64,000 nucleotides of DNA from a bacterium (lineage in GTDB: Bacteria > Actinomycetota > Acidimicrobiia > Acidimicrobiales > Bin134), in assembly GCA_026705465.1 (NCBI GenBank), contig JAPPAP010000001.1, forward strand, positions 1 through 64,000, given 5' to 3'. Made by a program: the position numbers and the translations under genes. This document shows positions 1 to 8,534 of the stretch, one piece after another (within the stretch, counting starts at the first letter, position 1; each line of letters opens with the position of its first letter). The notes beneath the pieces are model-generated. The model made no database searches, had not been told where the DNA came from, and saw only the letters and a program-made list of their open reading frames with translations.

Positions 1-467
1 TCAGGGGCGAATCGCCAGGCCTGGGCGGCGAAAAGACGGGTGCCGCCCCCCAGCACAACGGCGTTGTTGTGGTAGCGGAAGTCGTGGGGTTCGAGGGCCT
101 GCTCGCCGTCGCCTTCTTTGACGGTTCGGGGGTTTCCCACCGGGGTTACCGCCTCGCCGAACCCGAAGACGGCGGTGCGGTGGTTGCGCACCGGGTCCCA
201 GCCGATTTCGGTGGATTTGAGGGCGCGGCCCCGCTCCACCACCAGCACCGAGCAGCCCGCCGCGGCCAGCACGTGGGCGGCCACACCGCCGCCCGCGCCG
301 CTGCCCACGACGACGGCGTCGTAGTGATCTCGAACCTCGTCCCAGCCGATCACCGGCGGCACGGTGTCAACCAACTCAGGTTCGCCCAGGGGGAACCTCT
401 GATAGCCCAACTCCTCCCAGCACCCCGAGTCGGGATCGGTCAGCCAGCGCAGCGTGTCTTGGTCCAT
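1..467 (-). CDS. GMC-type FAD oxidoreductase, N-terminal part (cut by window edge)
   Basis: The reading frame is open from the ATG at 467 to the window start, so about 155 N-terminal residues are visible and the C-terminus is missing. A Rossmann FAD motif GSGAGGG lies at about residues 55-61, followed by an acidic-basic strand end (VVERG). A second conserved segment, NNAVVLGGGTRLF, near residue 140 matches the GMC (glucose-methanol-choline) signature region. GMC enzymes oxidise alcohols or sterol hydroxyls with FAD; the substrate cannot be told here. It is divergent from the Gfo/Idh/MocA gene, with a 56-bp shared promoter gap. Family assignment is fairly secure, function is not. Confidence 0.8.
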   Translation of the reverse strand, partial: MDQDTLRWLTDPDSGCWEELGYQRFPLGEPELVDTVPPVIGWDEVRDHYDAVVVGSGAGGGVAAHVLAAAGCSVLVVERGRALKSTEIGWDPVRNHRTAVFGFGEAVTPVGNPRTVKEGDGEQALEPHDFRYHNNAVVLGGGTRLFAAQAWRFAP

Positions 468-523
468 TCAACGGCCCAGAGTAGGGGAGGGCCACAGCCG
501 ACAGCGTGCGGTAGCGTGCCGCC

Positions 524-1498
524 GTGACTGTTCGATGGGGAATCGCCGGGCCGGGGGGTATCGCCGTTGGGTTTGCCAATGGGCTCCAATTGCTGGACGA
601 CGCCGAGATATACGCCATTGGGTCGCGCTCGGCCGACCGGGCCCGGGATTTCGCCGCCCAGTACGGGGCCTCGGCCTCCTACGGCAGCTACGAGGAGCTG
701 GCCGCCGACCCGGGAGTGGACGCCGTGTATGTGGCCACCCCCCAGTCCCGCCACGAGCAGGATACGCTCATGTTTTTGGAGGCGGGCAAGCCCGTGCTGT
801 GCGAGAAGCCGTTCGCGCTCAACCGGGACCAGAGCCAGCGCATGATCGATGCCGCCCGGGAGCGGGGACTGCTGCTGATGGAGGCCATGTGGAGCCGGTT
901 CCTCCCCGCCTATCGGGTGCTGGCCGACCTGTTGGGTGAGCAGGCCATCGGCCAGCCCCAGCTGGTAGAGGCCGACTTTGGATTCCACCAACCGTTCGAT
1001 CCGGACCACCGGCTGTACGACCCCGAGCGGGGCGGTGGGGGGATCCTCGATTTGGGCGTGTACCCGGTGCAGTTCGCCTCCTTGGTTCTCGGCACACCCA
1101 CCAGCGTGGCCGCTCAAGGGCGGATCGGCGAGACCGGAGTCGACGAGCAGGTAGCCGCCGTCCTGGGACATGCGGGCGGTGAACTAGCGGTGGTGAAGGC
1201 GGCCATCGCCACCAACTTGGGCTGCACGGCCCGCATCGCCGGCACCGAGGGAACGATTGAAATCCCGGCGTTCATGCACTGCCCGGGGTCGCTCACAGTG
1301 GTACGGGGGTTCGACCGGGAGGAGATCGACGGCTCGTGGGAAGGCGACGGGCTCCGGTTCCAAGTGGAGGAGTTCCACCGCTGCCTGACTGCCGGAGAGC
1401 TGGAGAGCCCAGTGATCTCGCACGCCGAGACCCTGTCGATCATGGGAACGCTCGACCAGATCCGCGAGCAGATCGGCCTGCGCTTTCCCGGGGAGTAG
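524..1498 (+). CDS. Gfo/Idh/MocA family NAD(P)-dependent oxidoreductase
   Basis: 324 residues, the usual family length. The N-terminal Rossmann domain starts at once (WGIAGPGGIA). The family signature EKPFALN, with the Lys-Pro that positions nicotinamide and substrate, is near residue 98. The following MEAMWSRFLP segment resembles the dihydrodiol dehydrogenase/xylose dehydrogenase branch. The C-terminal alpha/beta domain shows GGILDLGVYPV, also typical. Such enzymes oxidise or reduce sugar or cyclic diol carbons in the cytoplasm; the actual substrate is unknown. The start is a GTG preceded by a GC-rich gap shared with the divergent GMC gene. The last 385 bp are overlapped on the other strand by the C-terminal extension of the cyclase-family ORF. 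Confidence 0.9.
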   Translation: MTVRWGIAGPGGIAVGFANGLQLLDDAEIYAIGSRSADRARDFAAQYGASASYGSYEELAADPGVDAVYVATPQSRHEQDTLMFLEAGKPVLCEKPFALNRDQSQRMIDAARERGLLLMEAMWSRFLPAYRVLADLLGEQAIGQPQLVEADFGFHQPFDPDHRLYDPERGGGGILDLGVYPVQFASLVLGTPTSVAAQGRIGETGVDEQVAAVLGHAGGELAVVKAAIATNLGCTARIAGTEGTIEIPAFMHCPGSLTVVRGFDREEIDGSWEGDGLRFQVEEFHRCLTAGELESPVISHAETLSIMGTLDQIREQIGLRFPGE

Positions 1499-2541
1499 CC
1501 GGCTTCGCGCTCAGCGGGGAGCCATTTGATGGCGATGGGATTGAGGGGTGAGCCGACAGCGCCGGGGATGTTGAGCGGCGGGGCCACCAGCATGAACTCA
1601 TAGCGCCCGTCGTCGGCGCAATCGGCGGCCAGCTCATCCAGCACCCAGAACTCGCCTAACGGCAGCCCCCGGTCCACCAATGCCCCGCAATGGACGGGAT
1701 GTCGACGGGCCTCGGGGTTCTCGGGTACCAACACCTCGACGCCGATGGTGTCGGAGGCCACCGCGGAGATTTCGTTGCGGTCGCACCAGTTGAGGGCGTC
1801 CACTCCCAAACCCGGCGAGCCGTCGAAGTATCTCCCTTGCTCTTTGGGGGTGAAGTTCGGATCCCACAAGGCCATGTAGCCGGTGCGGATCAAGGCGATG
1901 TCGCCAGCTTCAACCGTGCTTCCCTGGTGCTCGACACAGCGGTCCAGCATGGCCGAATCGATGACGGTGGCCGGCGCCAGCGGGTCGGAGCCCAGTAAGC
2001 GGGGCAGGTCCATTAGCACCGCTCGGCCTACGAAGCTCTCCCGGTGGCTCTCGATGCCCAGCACCGATGCGCCTCCAAATGCGGTGACGTTGCCGGCCCA
2101 GTAGCCGTTGTACATCGTGTCCCGATAGACAACGTGGGAGAGGCCGTCCCACTGGGTGGAGCCCTGAAGCGGCATCTGGAACATGTCGTCGTTCCACTGG
2201 AAGTCGGGGTCGGCCGCGCTATAGGGGGACCCCACAACCTGATCGGAGCCGGACATCATGAACCAGTGCAACGGGGCTGGGCGGGTGTGGAACCGGGGAC
2301 CGTTGGCGTCAATGGGCAGCGCCAATGAGAACACCTTGCCCGACTGCACCAGCGAGGCGGCCCGAATTCGCTGGTCGGGGCCGATGAGGTTCTGGGTGCC
2401 GCGCTGGTCGTCTTCGCCCCAGCGCCCCCAGTTGTTGGGCCCCTCGGGCACGTAGCCGCCTACCACTTTGCCGTTGTCGTCCACGGTGTAGTCGGGCGCC
2501 GACCAGCTAGTGGTGTATCTGGCGTAGTCCTCTCGACCCAT
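1114..2541 (-). CDS. Cyclase-family (kynurenine formamidase-like) hydrolase with abnormal C-terminal read-through
   Basis: The first ~345 residues form a cyclase-family (PF04199) metal-dependent hydrolase. They contain MPLQGSTQWDGLSHVVY, the region holding the metal-binding histidine, and end in a PLNIPGAVGSPLNPIAIK segment where family members normally stop. The frame then stays open for ~130 further residues of low-complexity Ser/Pro/Arg sequence antisense to the Gfo/Idh/MocA gene. This looks like translated antisense rather than a domain. Adding one C to the CCCC run near 1527-1530 would give a stop within two codons, so a lost base, real or an assembly artefact, is likely. It lies 17 bp downstream of the acyl-CoA dehydrogenase pair and probably shares their transcript. 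Confidence 0.75.
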   Translation of the reverse strand: MGREDYARYTTSWSAPDYTVDDNGKVVGGYVPEGPNNWGRWGEDDQRGTQNLIGPDQRIRAASLVQSGKVFSLALPIDANGPRFHTRPAPLHWFMMSGSDQVVGSPYSAADPDFQWNDDMFQMPLQGSTQWDGLSHVVYRDTMYNGYWAGNVTAFGGASVLGIESHRESFVGRAVLMDLPRLLGSDPLAPATVIDSAMLDRCVEHQGSTVEAGDIALIRTGYMALWDPNFTPKEQGRYFDGSPGLGVDALNWCDRNEISAVASDTIGVEVLVPENPEARRHPVHCGALVDRGLPLGEFWVLDELAADCADDGRYEFMLVAPPLNIPGAVGSPLNPIAIKWLPAEREAGYSPGKRRPICSRIWSSVPMIDRVSACEITGLSSSPAVRQRWNSSTWNRSPSPSHEPSISSRSNPRTTVSDPGQCMNAGISIVPSVPAMRAVQPKLVAMAAFTTASSPPACPRTAATCSSTPVSPIRP

Positions 2542-2557
2542 GTTTCCTCCTGGGTGG

Positions 2558-3559
2558 TTAGAGCTGAATGAGACGGGGGGCGGTTCCCCGCGTTAGCAGG
2601 TCTTGGCCGATCTCTGTCGGGAGCGAGCTGGCCGAGCCGAACAAAGTGTCGATTACCAGCATCCGCTTGAGCCATAGGTGGAAGCGGTGTTCGGCGGTGA
2701 AGCCCATTCCGGCCAGCACCTGCTGGGTGTGGGCCGCGGTGGTGAGGGCGGCCTGGCCGGCCAGCGACTTGGCCAGCGCGGCCAGCATGGGGTCGGGGTC
2801 GTGCACACAGGCACCGGCCACCGATGCCGCCCCCTCGATCTGCACTAGCGACTCGGCCAGTTTGTGGCGGATGGACTGGAACGACGCCACCGGGCGGCCG
2901 AACTGGACTCTGTCTAGGGCGTGCTGGCGGGCCTCAGCCAGCATCCAGCGGGCTCCGCCGATGAGCTGGTGGGCCAAGGCCACCCGGGCGGCAGCCACCG
3001 CGGTCTCCCAGGTTGCCTCGGCCTCCAATGGCGTTAGGAAGTGGGCCGCGACTCGGACCGACAAGTGGCGATAGGCGTGAGCGGGGTCGACTCCCGTCGC
3101 CCCCCTGTTTCGAAGAAAGCCGGCCTCGAAGCTTGTGAACTCTGGGCCGGATTCTTTGTCCCAGACCGTTACCACTGTGGCTGCCCGGTCTATTCGCGAC
3201 GACACCAGCCCACTGATCTCCAGGGGTTCTTCCTGATTGAAAATCCTGGGTTCGTCTGATTGCGGGGCCGCACGTTCGGCGTGAAGGGAGGCGGGAAGTA
3301 GCACGCAGACGTCAGGAGAGATGGGCATGCCGAGAGCATGGGCCACCACGTCGTCAAGCAAGGTGGCGGCTGAGCCGGTGGCGCCAAGCGCACTGAACAC
3401 CATCGCCGCGGCTGGTCCGGGGGCGGCGGCGAGAAGCTCAGCCCAGCCCAAGTCGAAGAGCGCCTGGTCGGCCTCGCCCGGACCGGGGGCCTCGGCCATG
3501 ACGGCCTCGAAACTGGCCGCCAGCAGCGCCATGTCATCAGCTTCGATGAACTCGCTCAT
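2558..3559 (-). CDS. Acyl-CoA dehydrogenase family protein, short subunit
   Basis: About 333 residues, shorter than the ~380 typical of the family. The C-terminal helical domain is recognisable (ARWMLAEARQHALDRVQFGRP, then FQSIRHKLAES and QVLAGMGFTAEHRFHLWLKR). The N-terminal half is weak and there is no YGGT/YEGT segment near the end. The start was placed at the ATG at 3559, which overlaps the upstream partner's stop as ATGA; a longer frame exists but only extends into the partner gene. A short divergent subunit coupled to a full-length one is the pattern of actinobacterial heterotetrameric FadE enzymes used on CoA-linked steroid or ring fragments. The substrate here is not known. Confidence 0.85.
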   Translation of the reverse strand: MSEFIEADDMALLAASFEAVMAEAPGPGEADQALFDLGWAELLAAAPGPAAAMVFSALGATGSAATLLDDVVAHALGMPISPDVCVLLPASLHAERAAPQSDEPRIFNQEEPLEISGLVSSRIDRAATVVTVWDKESGPEFTSFEAGFLRNRGATGVDPAHAYRHLSVRVAAHFLTPLEAEATWETAVAAARVALAHQLIGGARWMLAEARQHALDRVQFGRPVASFQSIRHKLAESLVQIEGAASVAGACVHDPDPMLAALAKSLAGQAALTTAAHTQQVLAGMGFTAEHRFHLWLKRMLVIDTLFGSASSLPTEIGQDLLTRGTAPRLIQL

Positions 3560-4698
3560 GCCTCTGGGCCCAGATCGAGCAATCGCCGGGCGACGATATT
3601 CCGTTGAATCTCGGCAGTGCCCCCGTAGATGGAGGCCGCCTTGGAGTAGAGGTAGTCGGTGCGCCACTGAGCCGCGGTGAGGCCTTCGTCAAATTCGATC
3701 ACGCCCAGCAGCAGATCCCGAGCGGCTTCGAACAGCTGTTGCTCGGCCGAGGTGATGAGGATCTTGTCGACCGACGTCTCCACGCCGAGCTGCTGGCCGG
3801 CGGCCAACTGGTGCTGGGTATCGCGAGATCGGCTGCGGAAAGCCACAATCGACTGGAACGCTTGACCGATCGCTTTGGCCGCGGCGGTGTCGTGATCGCC
3901 TGAGGCGGCGACCTGGGTGATCAGATCCGAGCACCGCCGGTGCAGCAGGGCGCCCCGGTGCCAGAACGTGGTGGACCGCTCGTAGGGGAGGATGTCCATG
4001 GCCACCTGCCACCCCCCGTTCTCCTCGCCGAGAATTCGGTCGGCGGGCACAAACACGTCGTCGAACTGGACCTCGGCGAAGTCCGTTCGGCCGTGCATGG
4101 TCTCGATCGGGCTATAGCTGATGCCCGGCGAGTCCACATCCACCAGAAATGCGGTGATCCCCCGATGGGCGCTGTCGGGCTCACCGGTGCGGGTCAAGAG
4201 CACGCAGCGCTGGGAATATTCGATGAAGCTGGTCCAGATCTTCTGCCCGTTGACCACCCAACCGCCGTCGGTTTTGGCGGCCCGGCACGACAGGGAGGCC
4301 AGGTCGCTGCCCGCATCGGGCTCCGAGAATCCTTGGCACCACATCTCGTCGCCCCGAATGAACGGCGGCACCAGGCGGGCAGAGAGCTCGGGCGGGGCGA
4401 AGTCGATGACGGTGGGGGCCAGCACCTCGATCATGGTCCAGGCATTGGGGTCGGCCAGATCGCGGAAGTTGATCTCCTCGCCGACGATGGCCCGCAAAAG
4501 CGGCGTGCCCCCGAGCCCCCCCACCGATTCGGGCCACCCGTACCGTCCGAAATCAGCGTCGTAGAGGGCGCGCTTGACCCGGGAGTAGTGCTCCATCGAC
4601 ACATCCATCGAGGCCAGACCCTCGTACGGTGGGGTCAGTTCGTCGGCATTGGCATCGAGCCACGCCCCCAAGTCGCGGCGGAAGATCTCAGGTTCCAT
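3556..4698 (-). CDS. Acyl-CoA dehydrogenase, full-length subunit
   Basis: 380 residues with the standard N-terminal, middle and C-terminal domains. Visible hallmarks are the flavin-contacting WCQGFSEPDAGSDLAS segment near residue 140, GQKIWTSF, and the C-terminal SIYGGTAEIQRNIVARRLL. The residue equivalent to the medium-chain enzyme's catalytic Glu (YEGT) is Gly in YGGT, as in many actinobacterial FadE proteins, so the base must lie elsewhere. It would introduce a 2,3-double bond into an acyl-CoA, passing electrons to ETF. It overlaps the short partner by 4 bp (ATGA), implying translational coupling. It is 11 bp downstream of the ferredoxin gene. Confidence 0.92.
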   Translation of the reverse strand: MEPEIFRRDLGAWLDANADELTPPYEGLASMDVSMEHYSRVKRALYDADFGRYGWPESVGGLGGTPLLRAIVGEEINFRDLADPNAWTMIEVLAPTVIDFAPPELSARLVPPFIRGDEMWCQGFSEPDAGSDLASLSCRAAKTDGGWVVNGQKIWTSFIEYSQRCVLLTRTGEPDSAHRGITAFLVDVDSPGISYSPIETMHGRTDFAEVQFDDVFVPADRILGEENGGWQVAMDILPYERSTTFWHRGALLHRRCSDLITQVAASGDHDTAAAKAIGQAFQSIVAFRSRSRDTQHQLAAGQQLGVETSVDKILITSAEQQLFEAARDLLLGVIEFDEGLTAAQWRTDYLYSKAASIYGGTAEIQRNIVARRLLDLGPEA

Positions 4699-4709
4699 CG
4701 CAGTGGGGA

Positions 4710-4994
4710 TTACAGGCTGTCGTAGTCCACGACCGCGTCACAGTCGGGGATTGACTGGCAGGTGAGAATGAACCCCTCCTCTACCTCATCGGGCTCCAGC
4801 GCGTCGTTGGCCCGCATGGTGACGCTGCCTTCCTGGAGAAAGGCCATACAGGTGGCGCAGTTGCCCGCCTCACAGGAGGACGGTGGGTTGAGCCCGGCCC
4901 GACGGGCGGATTCGAGGATCGTGTCACCCTGCACATAGTCCATGGTGCGGCGCTTGCCCCGAAAGTTGATGGTCAAGCTGATGGAGTTGCTCAC
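4710..4994 (-). CDS. Plant-type [2Fe-2S] ferredoxin
   Basis: 94 residues from a GTG at 4994. The cluster ligands are Cys41, Cys46, Cys49 and Cys79 (C-x4-C-x2-C-x29-C), in the context CEAGNCATC and FILTCQS, diagnostic of the plant/chloroplast-type ferredoxin fold. It would carry single electrons to an oxygenase; the Rieske oxygenase at 7485-8507 is the nearest candidate, though no dedicated reductase is present. The longer open frame upstream only reads the VOC gene out of frame. It lies 35 bp after the VOC gene stop and 11 bp before the acyl-CoA dehydrogenase, so it is part of the same minus-strand operon. Confidence 0.88.
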   Translation of the reverse strand: MSNSISLTINFRGKRRTMDYVQGDTILESARRAGLNPPSSCEAGNCATCMAFLQEGSVTMRANDALEPDEVEEGFILTCQSIPDCDAVVDYDSL

Positions 4995-5029
4995 TGCGAT
5001 CAGATCAACTCGGCAAGAGGAGGAGCGCG

Positions 5030-5518
5030 TCAGCTCTGTTGCTGGGCAAGCTGGCTGGCCAACGCGTATACGCCCTGGTCGTAAGAGAACTCCACCATGT
5101 TGCCGTCGGGGTCGGCCAGCATGCAGATGTAGCCGATGGGGGGCGGCATGTCGGTGGGGGGCATGGCCAGGCACCCGCCAGCACTCCCTTTGGCCGCTGT
5201 CTCTTCGACCGCCTCGCGGCTGGTGAGCTCGATGCCGAGGTGGGCGAAGGGGGCCAGCTTGGCCATGGGGGAATCCTTGAACGGGTCGGTCTCCGGGAAG
5301 AACTGGGCCAGCACGAGAATGAACGGCGAGTCGGGGGAGTCGCCGTGGCCCAGCCAAGCCCCGTAACCCATGTGGTCTTCCCGCCGGTCGAGCAGCCGCA
5401 TCGGGGTGTAGGTGGTGTACCAATCGATGGTGGCGTCCATGTCGGCCACCCGCAGGGCGATGTGGGTCCAGCGGGGGGCGGGGGGGTGAACGTCGTAGAC
5501 GGGGTCGTGATCGGCCAC
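5030..5518 (-). CDS. VOC (glyoxalase/bleomycin resistance/dioxygenase) superfamily protein
   Basis: 162 residues. Beta-alpha-beta-beta-beta modules typical of the vicinal oxygen chelate fold are visible: WTHIALRVADMDATIDWY at the start, FAHLGIELTSREAVEE in the middle and YICMLADPDGNMVEFS at the end. The metal ligands are probably the His of THIAL, His of AHLGIE and the Glu of NMVEFS. Members act as glyoxalases, epimerases or extradiol dioxygenases; the substrate cannot be read from the sequence. The gene is followed 35 bp later by the ferredoxin and preceded 7 bp upstream by a second, different VOC gene. Confidence 0.87.
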   Translation of the reverse strand: MADHDPVYDVHPPAPRWTHIALRVADMDATIDWYTTYTPMRLLDRREDHMGYGAWLGHGDSPDSPFILVLAQFFPETDPFKDSPMAKLAPFAHLGIELTSREAVEETAAKGSAGGCLAMPPTDMPPPIGYICMLADPDGNMVEFSYDQGVYALASQLAQQQS

Positions 5519-5525
5519 GGCAGGC

Positions 5526-6017
5526 TTACTCGTCGGTCCAGCCGTCGGGGATCTGGGGGTCGTCGCCCCCCTTGGTCCACAAGATCAGGGTGTTGCCCCA
5601 TGGGTCTTTGAAGGCGGCGTTGAACCCGTTGAACTCGGCCCAATAGTGGTCGCGCCACAGCTCGGTGGCGCCGCGGGCCAAGGCCCGGTCCATGATGGCG
5701 TCGGAGGAGTCGTCGTCGCTCACCAGGACCCAGATACGCACGGTGCGCCCGTCTTGGGACAGGCCGCGGGGTTCGACCCCGTCGGGGTCGGGGTGGGGTC
5801 GGGCGTTGGCCGCGTTGTGGATCCCCATGTGCAGGTTGCCGATCTCGCTCTGCGAGCCGTCGTCCAGTTGGAAGTTCTGGCCCGGCACGATCCGGTGGAA
5901 GACGCCCGCCGGGCGGGGCTCCACCTCCCAGCCGAACACCTCGTGGTAGAAGACCGCCGATGCCTCGGGGTCGTCAGAGGGGAAGTCAACGAAGATGAGA
6001 GTGTTGGGATAGGTCAT
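5526..6017 (-). CDS. VOC superfamily protein
   Basis: 163 residues from the ATG at 6017; a longer frame reaching 6194 adds sequence that lies inside the amidohydrolase gene and was rejected. The fold is suggested by LIFVDFPSDDPEASAVFYHEVFGW at the N-terminus (split here by eye into strand and helix) and FNAAFKDPWGNTLILW at the C-terminus. The C-terminal acidic ligand position is not the usual Glu, so metal binding is doubtful. It probably acts on a small molecule together with the neighbouring VOC protein. It is in a minus-strand run with the amidohydrolase (28 bp gap) and the next VOC gene (7 bp gap). Confidence 0.82.
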   Translation of the reverse strand: MTYPNTLIFVDFPSDDPEASAVFYHEVFGWEVEPRPAGVFHRIVPGQNFQLDDGSQSEIGNLHMGIHNAANARPHPDPDGVEPRGLSQDGRTVRIWVLVSDDDSSDAIMDRALARGATELWRDHYWAEFNGFNAAFKDPWGNTLILWTKGGDDPQIPDGWTDE

Positions 6018-6045
6018 CGCCTCTATTTCTAGTTGATGTAGTGGG

Positions 6046-7419
6046 CTATCGCATCGGCCAGCGGGAGCGGGGACGGATGCCGGATCGGTCGATGAGCCGT
6101 TGGGCGGCTTGTCGAGCCTCGGTGCGCAGCGAATCGGCGTCCACCGTGGCACAGCGGCCGTCGGCCACCACCAATCGGCCGTCGACGAGCACATCGGTTA
6201 CCGAGCTACCGCCCCCGGCCCACACCAATTGCAGGATCGGATCGGGGCTGGGCGGCAGCCACTGGATGCCGGATCGGTCGATGACCACGATGTCGGCGGC
6301 CTTGCCGGTTTCCAGAGATCCGATCCGGTCGTCCAAGCCCACTGCCTCGGCCCCGGCGATGGTCAAGAGCTCGAAGGCGTGGTGGGCGCCGAACTCGGTG
6401 GGGTCGGCGGTGGTGTCCTTGGCCAGTCCGGCAAACAGGGCCGCAGCCCGTAGACCGTCGATGGCGTCGCCGGCGTTCTCGGTGTCGCACCCCAGCGCCA
6501 GCCGACCGCCCTTCCGCCACAATTCCAAGTGGGCGAAGCGCTCGGTCATGCCCTGGCCCAGCCGCAGGTAGGCCCACGGACAAGAGGCCACCGCGGTGCC
6601 GGTTCGCAGCAGGGCATCCAACTCGTCGCCGTCCACGTGTACGGCATGGCCTACCAGCACATGGGACCCCAGCACGCCCAAGTGGTCGAGGTGTACCAGG
6701 GGACGGTGCCCGGTGCGCTCGAGGTAGTTGGTGGCGTCGTCGGGGGTGGGGGAGAGGTGAAAGCTCAAGCGCCGCCCCGTCGAGCGGGCCAGATCGGCAG
6801 CCGCCACTACGAGATCGTCAGACATCAGGTCGTGGCCCACCAGTGTGACCGAAGCCTCCACCAGCCCGCCGAGCGGATACCGCTCGATGAGGTCCCGCTG
6901 GGCATCGATGACCTCGGTTGGGGAGGCCGACTGGGGCAAACCGTCGGCATCGGACCCCCAGCGGCCGACGGCTCCCCGCACGCCGACATTGGCCATGGCC
7001 TGGGTTACCCGTTCGGGGTGGGCCACGGTGCCGGCGTCGATGGTGGTGGTGATGCCATTGGTCGCCGCTTCAATTAGCCCCAAGGTGGCGGCCAGTTCGT
7101 CGTCGTCGCCGGTGACGTGCTCATGGACGGGCACAATCCACTCGAAGATGGCCGCGCCCGGGGGCAGATCGTCGGGGATGGCCGAGGCCACCAGCCGGTC
7201 GGCGGTGAGGTGCTGGTGAGCGTTGACGAACCCGGGCACCACCAGCGAGTCGCCCGACCCTCGTTCGGGTGCATCCGGGTACTGCGCCCGGATGCTGTCG
7301 GCCTTGCCCACTGCGGCGATCTTCCCGTCGGCCACTGCCACCGCGCCGCCGGAGATGATGGAGCGCTCGGCGTCCATGGTCACGATGTCGCCAGTGATCA
7401 CCCAATCGGCTGTGGCCAC
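6046..7419 (-). CDS. Amidohydrolase of the TrzA/AtzA/SAH-deaminase type
   Basis: 457 residues, a normal length for this group. The metal site can be followed: NAHQH near residue 66-70 (H-x-H), FHLSPT near 220, VGHAVH near 257 and the Asp in LALGCDTEN near 310. The N- and C-terminal beta-sandwich parts (WVITGDIVTMD, then GKAADIVVIDRSG) are also typical. Members hydrolyse amino or chloro groups from N-heterocycles such as guanine, cytosine, triazines or adenosyl compounds; specificity cannot be assigned. It is divergent from the Rieske oxygenase (65-bp gap) and heads the minus-strand run down to the cyclase-family gene. Confidence 0.9.
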   Translation of the reverse strand: MATADWVITGDIVTMDAERSIISGGAVAVADGKIAAVGKADSIRAQYPDAPERGSGDSLVVPGFVNAHQHLTADRLVASAIPDDLPPGAAIFEWIVPVHEHVTGDDDELAATLGLIEAATNGITTTIDAGTVAHPERVTQAMANVGVRGAVGRWGSDADGLPQSASPTEVIDAQRDLIERYPLGGLVEASVTLVGHDLMSDDLVVAAADLARSTGRRLSFHLSPTPDDATNYLERTGHRPLVHLDHLGVLGSHVLVGHAVHVDGDELDALLRTGTAVASCPWAYLRLGQGMTERFAHLELWRKGGRLALGCDTENAGDAIDGLRAAALFAGLAKDTTADPTEFGAHHAFELLTIAGAEAVGLDDRIGSLETGKAADIVVIDRSGIQWLPPSPDPILQLVWAGGGSSVTDVLVDGRLVVADGRCATVDADSLRTEARQAAQRLIDRSGIRPRSRWPMR

Positions 7420-7484
7420 GGCAATTGACGTTAGTGGTGGAGTGTTCGGGAAACAGGAAAAGAGGGAGGGAGTATCATCGGCCT

Positions 7485-8507
7485 ATGAGCGGAAACGGCG
7501 CTTCCAACACCCTTGTCGGGCAGCCCGCGCTAGACCACCAGTGGTATCCCATCGCCCTCAGCGAAGACATTGCGCCGGGCCCGCACGGTGTCCAGGTGCT
7601 GGGCCGCCGCTACGCCTTGTGGCGCTCGGATGGCGGATCGCTCACCGCCGCCCCCGACCGCTGTCCTCACCGGCAGGCCCCGCTCTCGGAGGGGCGCATG
7701 GTGGACGGCTGCTTGGAGTGCCCCTACCACGGCTGGCGCTTTGGTGCCGGGGGCCGGTGCGAGTTGGTTCCGTCGTCTGTGCCGGGCACGCCGATGCCGC
7801 CCAAGGCCCACCTCGACATCGTTTCTGTTGAGGAGCGCTATGGGCTGGTGTGGCTGTGTCCGGGCACGCCGCTGGGCCGGATACCCGAGATCCCCCAAGA
7901 GGAAAACCCCGAGTTCCGCCGGCTCAATACGCCGTTCCAGCACTGGGCGGTGTCGTCCACCCGGATCACCGACAACTTCATGGACTTCTCCCACTTCCCG
8001 TTCGTGCACACCGCCACGTTTGGGCTGGCCCAGGAGACGGTGATCCCGCCATTGGAGATGGGCGACCTGCCCGACGGCTACCGGGGCTACGTCTATGAGG
8101 TGAACGCCAACAACACCAGCGACGCCGGCCAGACCGTTACCGGCCAGGAAGACGACGTGTTGCACCGCCGGATGACTACCGGGTACGTGCTGCCGTTCTC
8201 AGTGCGCAGCACCATCGTCTACGAATCTGGTCTGGAGCACATCTTGTTGCTGCTGACCACCCCGATGGACGACGTGAACTCGCTGTTCAACTTCGTGGTG
8301 TGGCGCAACGACGACTTCTCGGTGCCGGCCGACGAGATCATGAAGTTCGATCTGGCCATCGGCGCCGAAGACAAGGCCATGCTGGAAAAGCTCGAGGGCG
8401 TGCTCCCCATGGACCTCACCGCCACGGTCAGCGTCCAGTCCGACCGCCCCTCAGTGGAGTGGCGCCGCAGTCTGGCCGCCCTGATGGCCGAAGGCGGCGC
8501 AGGCTAG
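7485..8507 (+). CDS. Rieske non-heme iron oxygenase, alpha subunit (vanillate demethylase-like)
   Basis: 340 residues from the ATG at 7485; a purine-rich GGGAGGGAG lies about 7 nt upstream and supports this start over one 60 bp earlier. Rieske ligands are Cys60, His62, Cys79 and His82 (CPHRQ ... CPYHGW). The mononuclear iron site is suggested by NFMDFSHFPFVH near residue 165. The domain order matches ring-hydroxylating or O-demethylating monooxygenases such as vanillate O-demethylase. It needs an electron donor; the 2Fe-2S ferredoxin at 4710-4994 is a candidate. It is transcribed alone and converges on the methylene-THF reductase gene with 27 bp between them. Confidence 0.9.
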   Translation: MSGNGASNTLVGQPALDHQWYPIALSEDIAPGPHGVQVLGRRYALWRSDGGSLTAAPDRCPHRQAPLSEGRMVDGCLECPYHGWRFGAGGRCELVPSSVPGTPMPPKAHLDIVSVEERYGLVWLCPGTPLGRIPEIPQEENPEFRRLNTPFQHWAVSSTRITDNFMDFSHFPFVHTATFGLAQETVIPPLEMGDLPDGYRGYVYEVNANNTSDAGQTVTGQEDDVLHRRMTTGYVLPFSVRSTIVYESGLEHILLLLTTPMDDVNSLFNFVVWRNDDFSVPADEIMKFDLAIGAEDKAMLEKLEGVLPMDLTATVSVQSDRPSVEWRRSLAALMAEGGAG

Positions 8508-8534
8508 CGGGAGCAGAGTCCCTGGATTAGCGCT

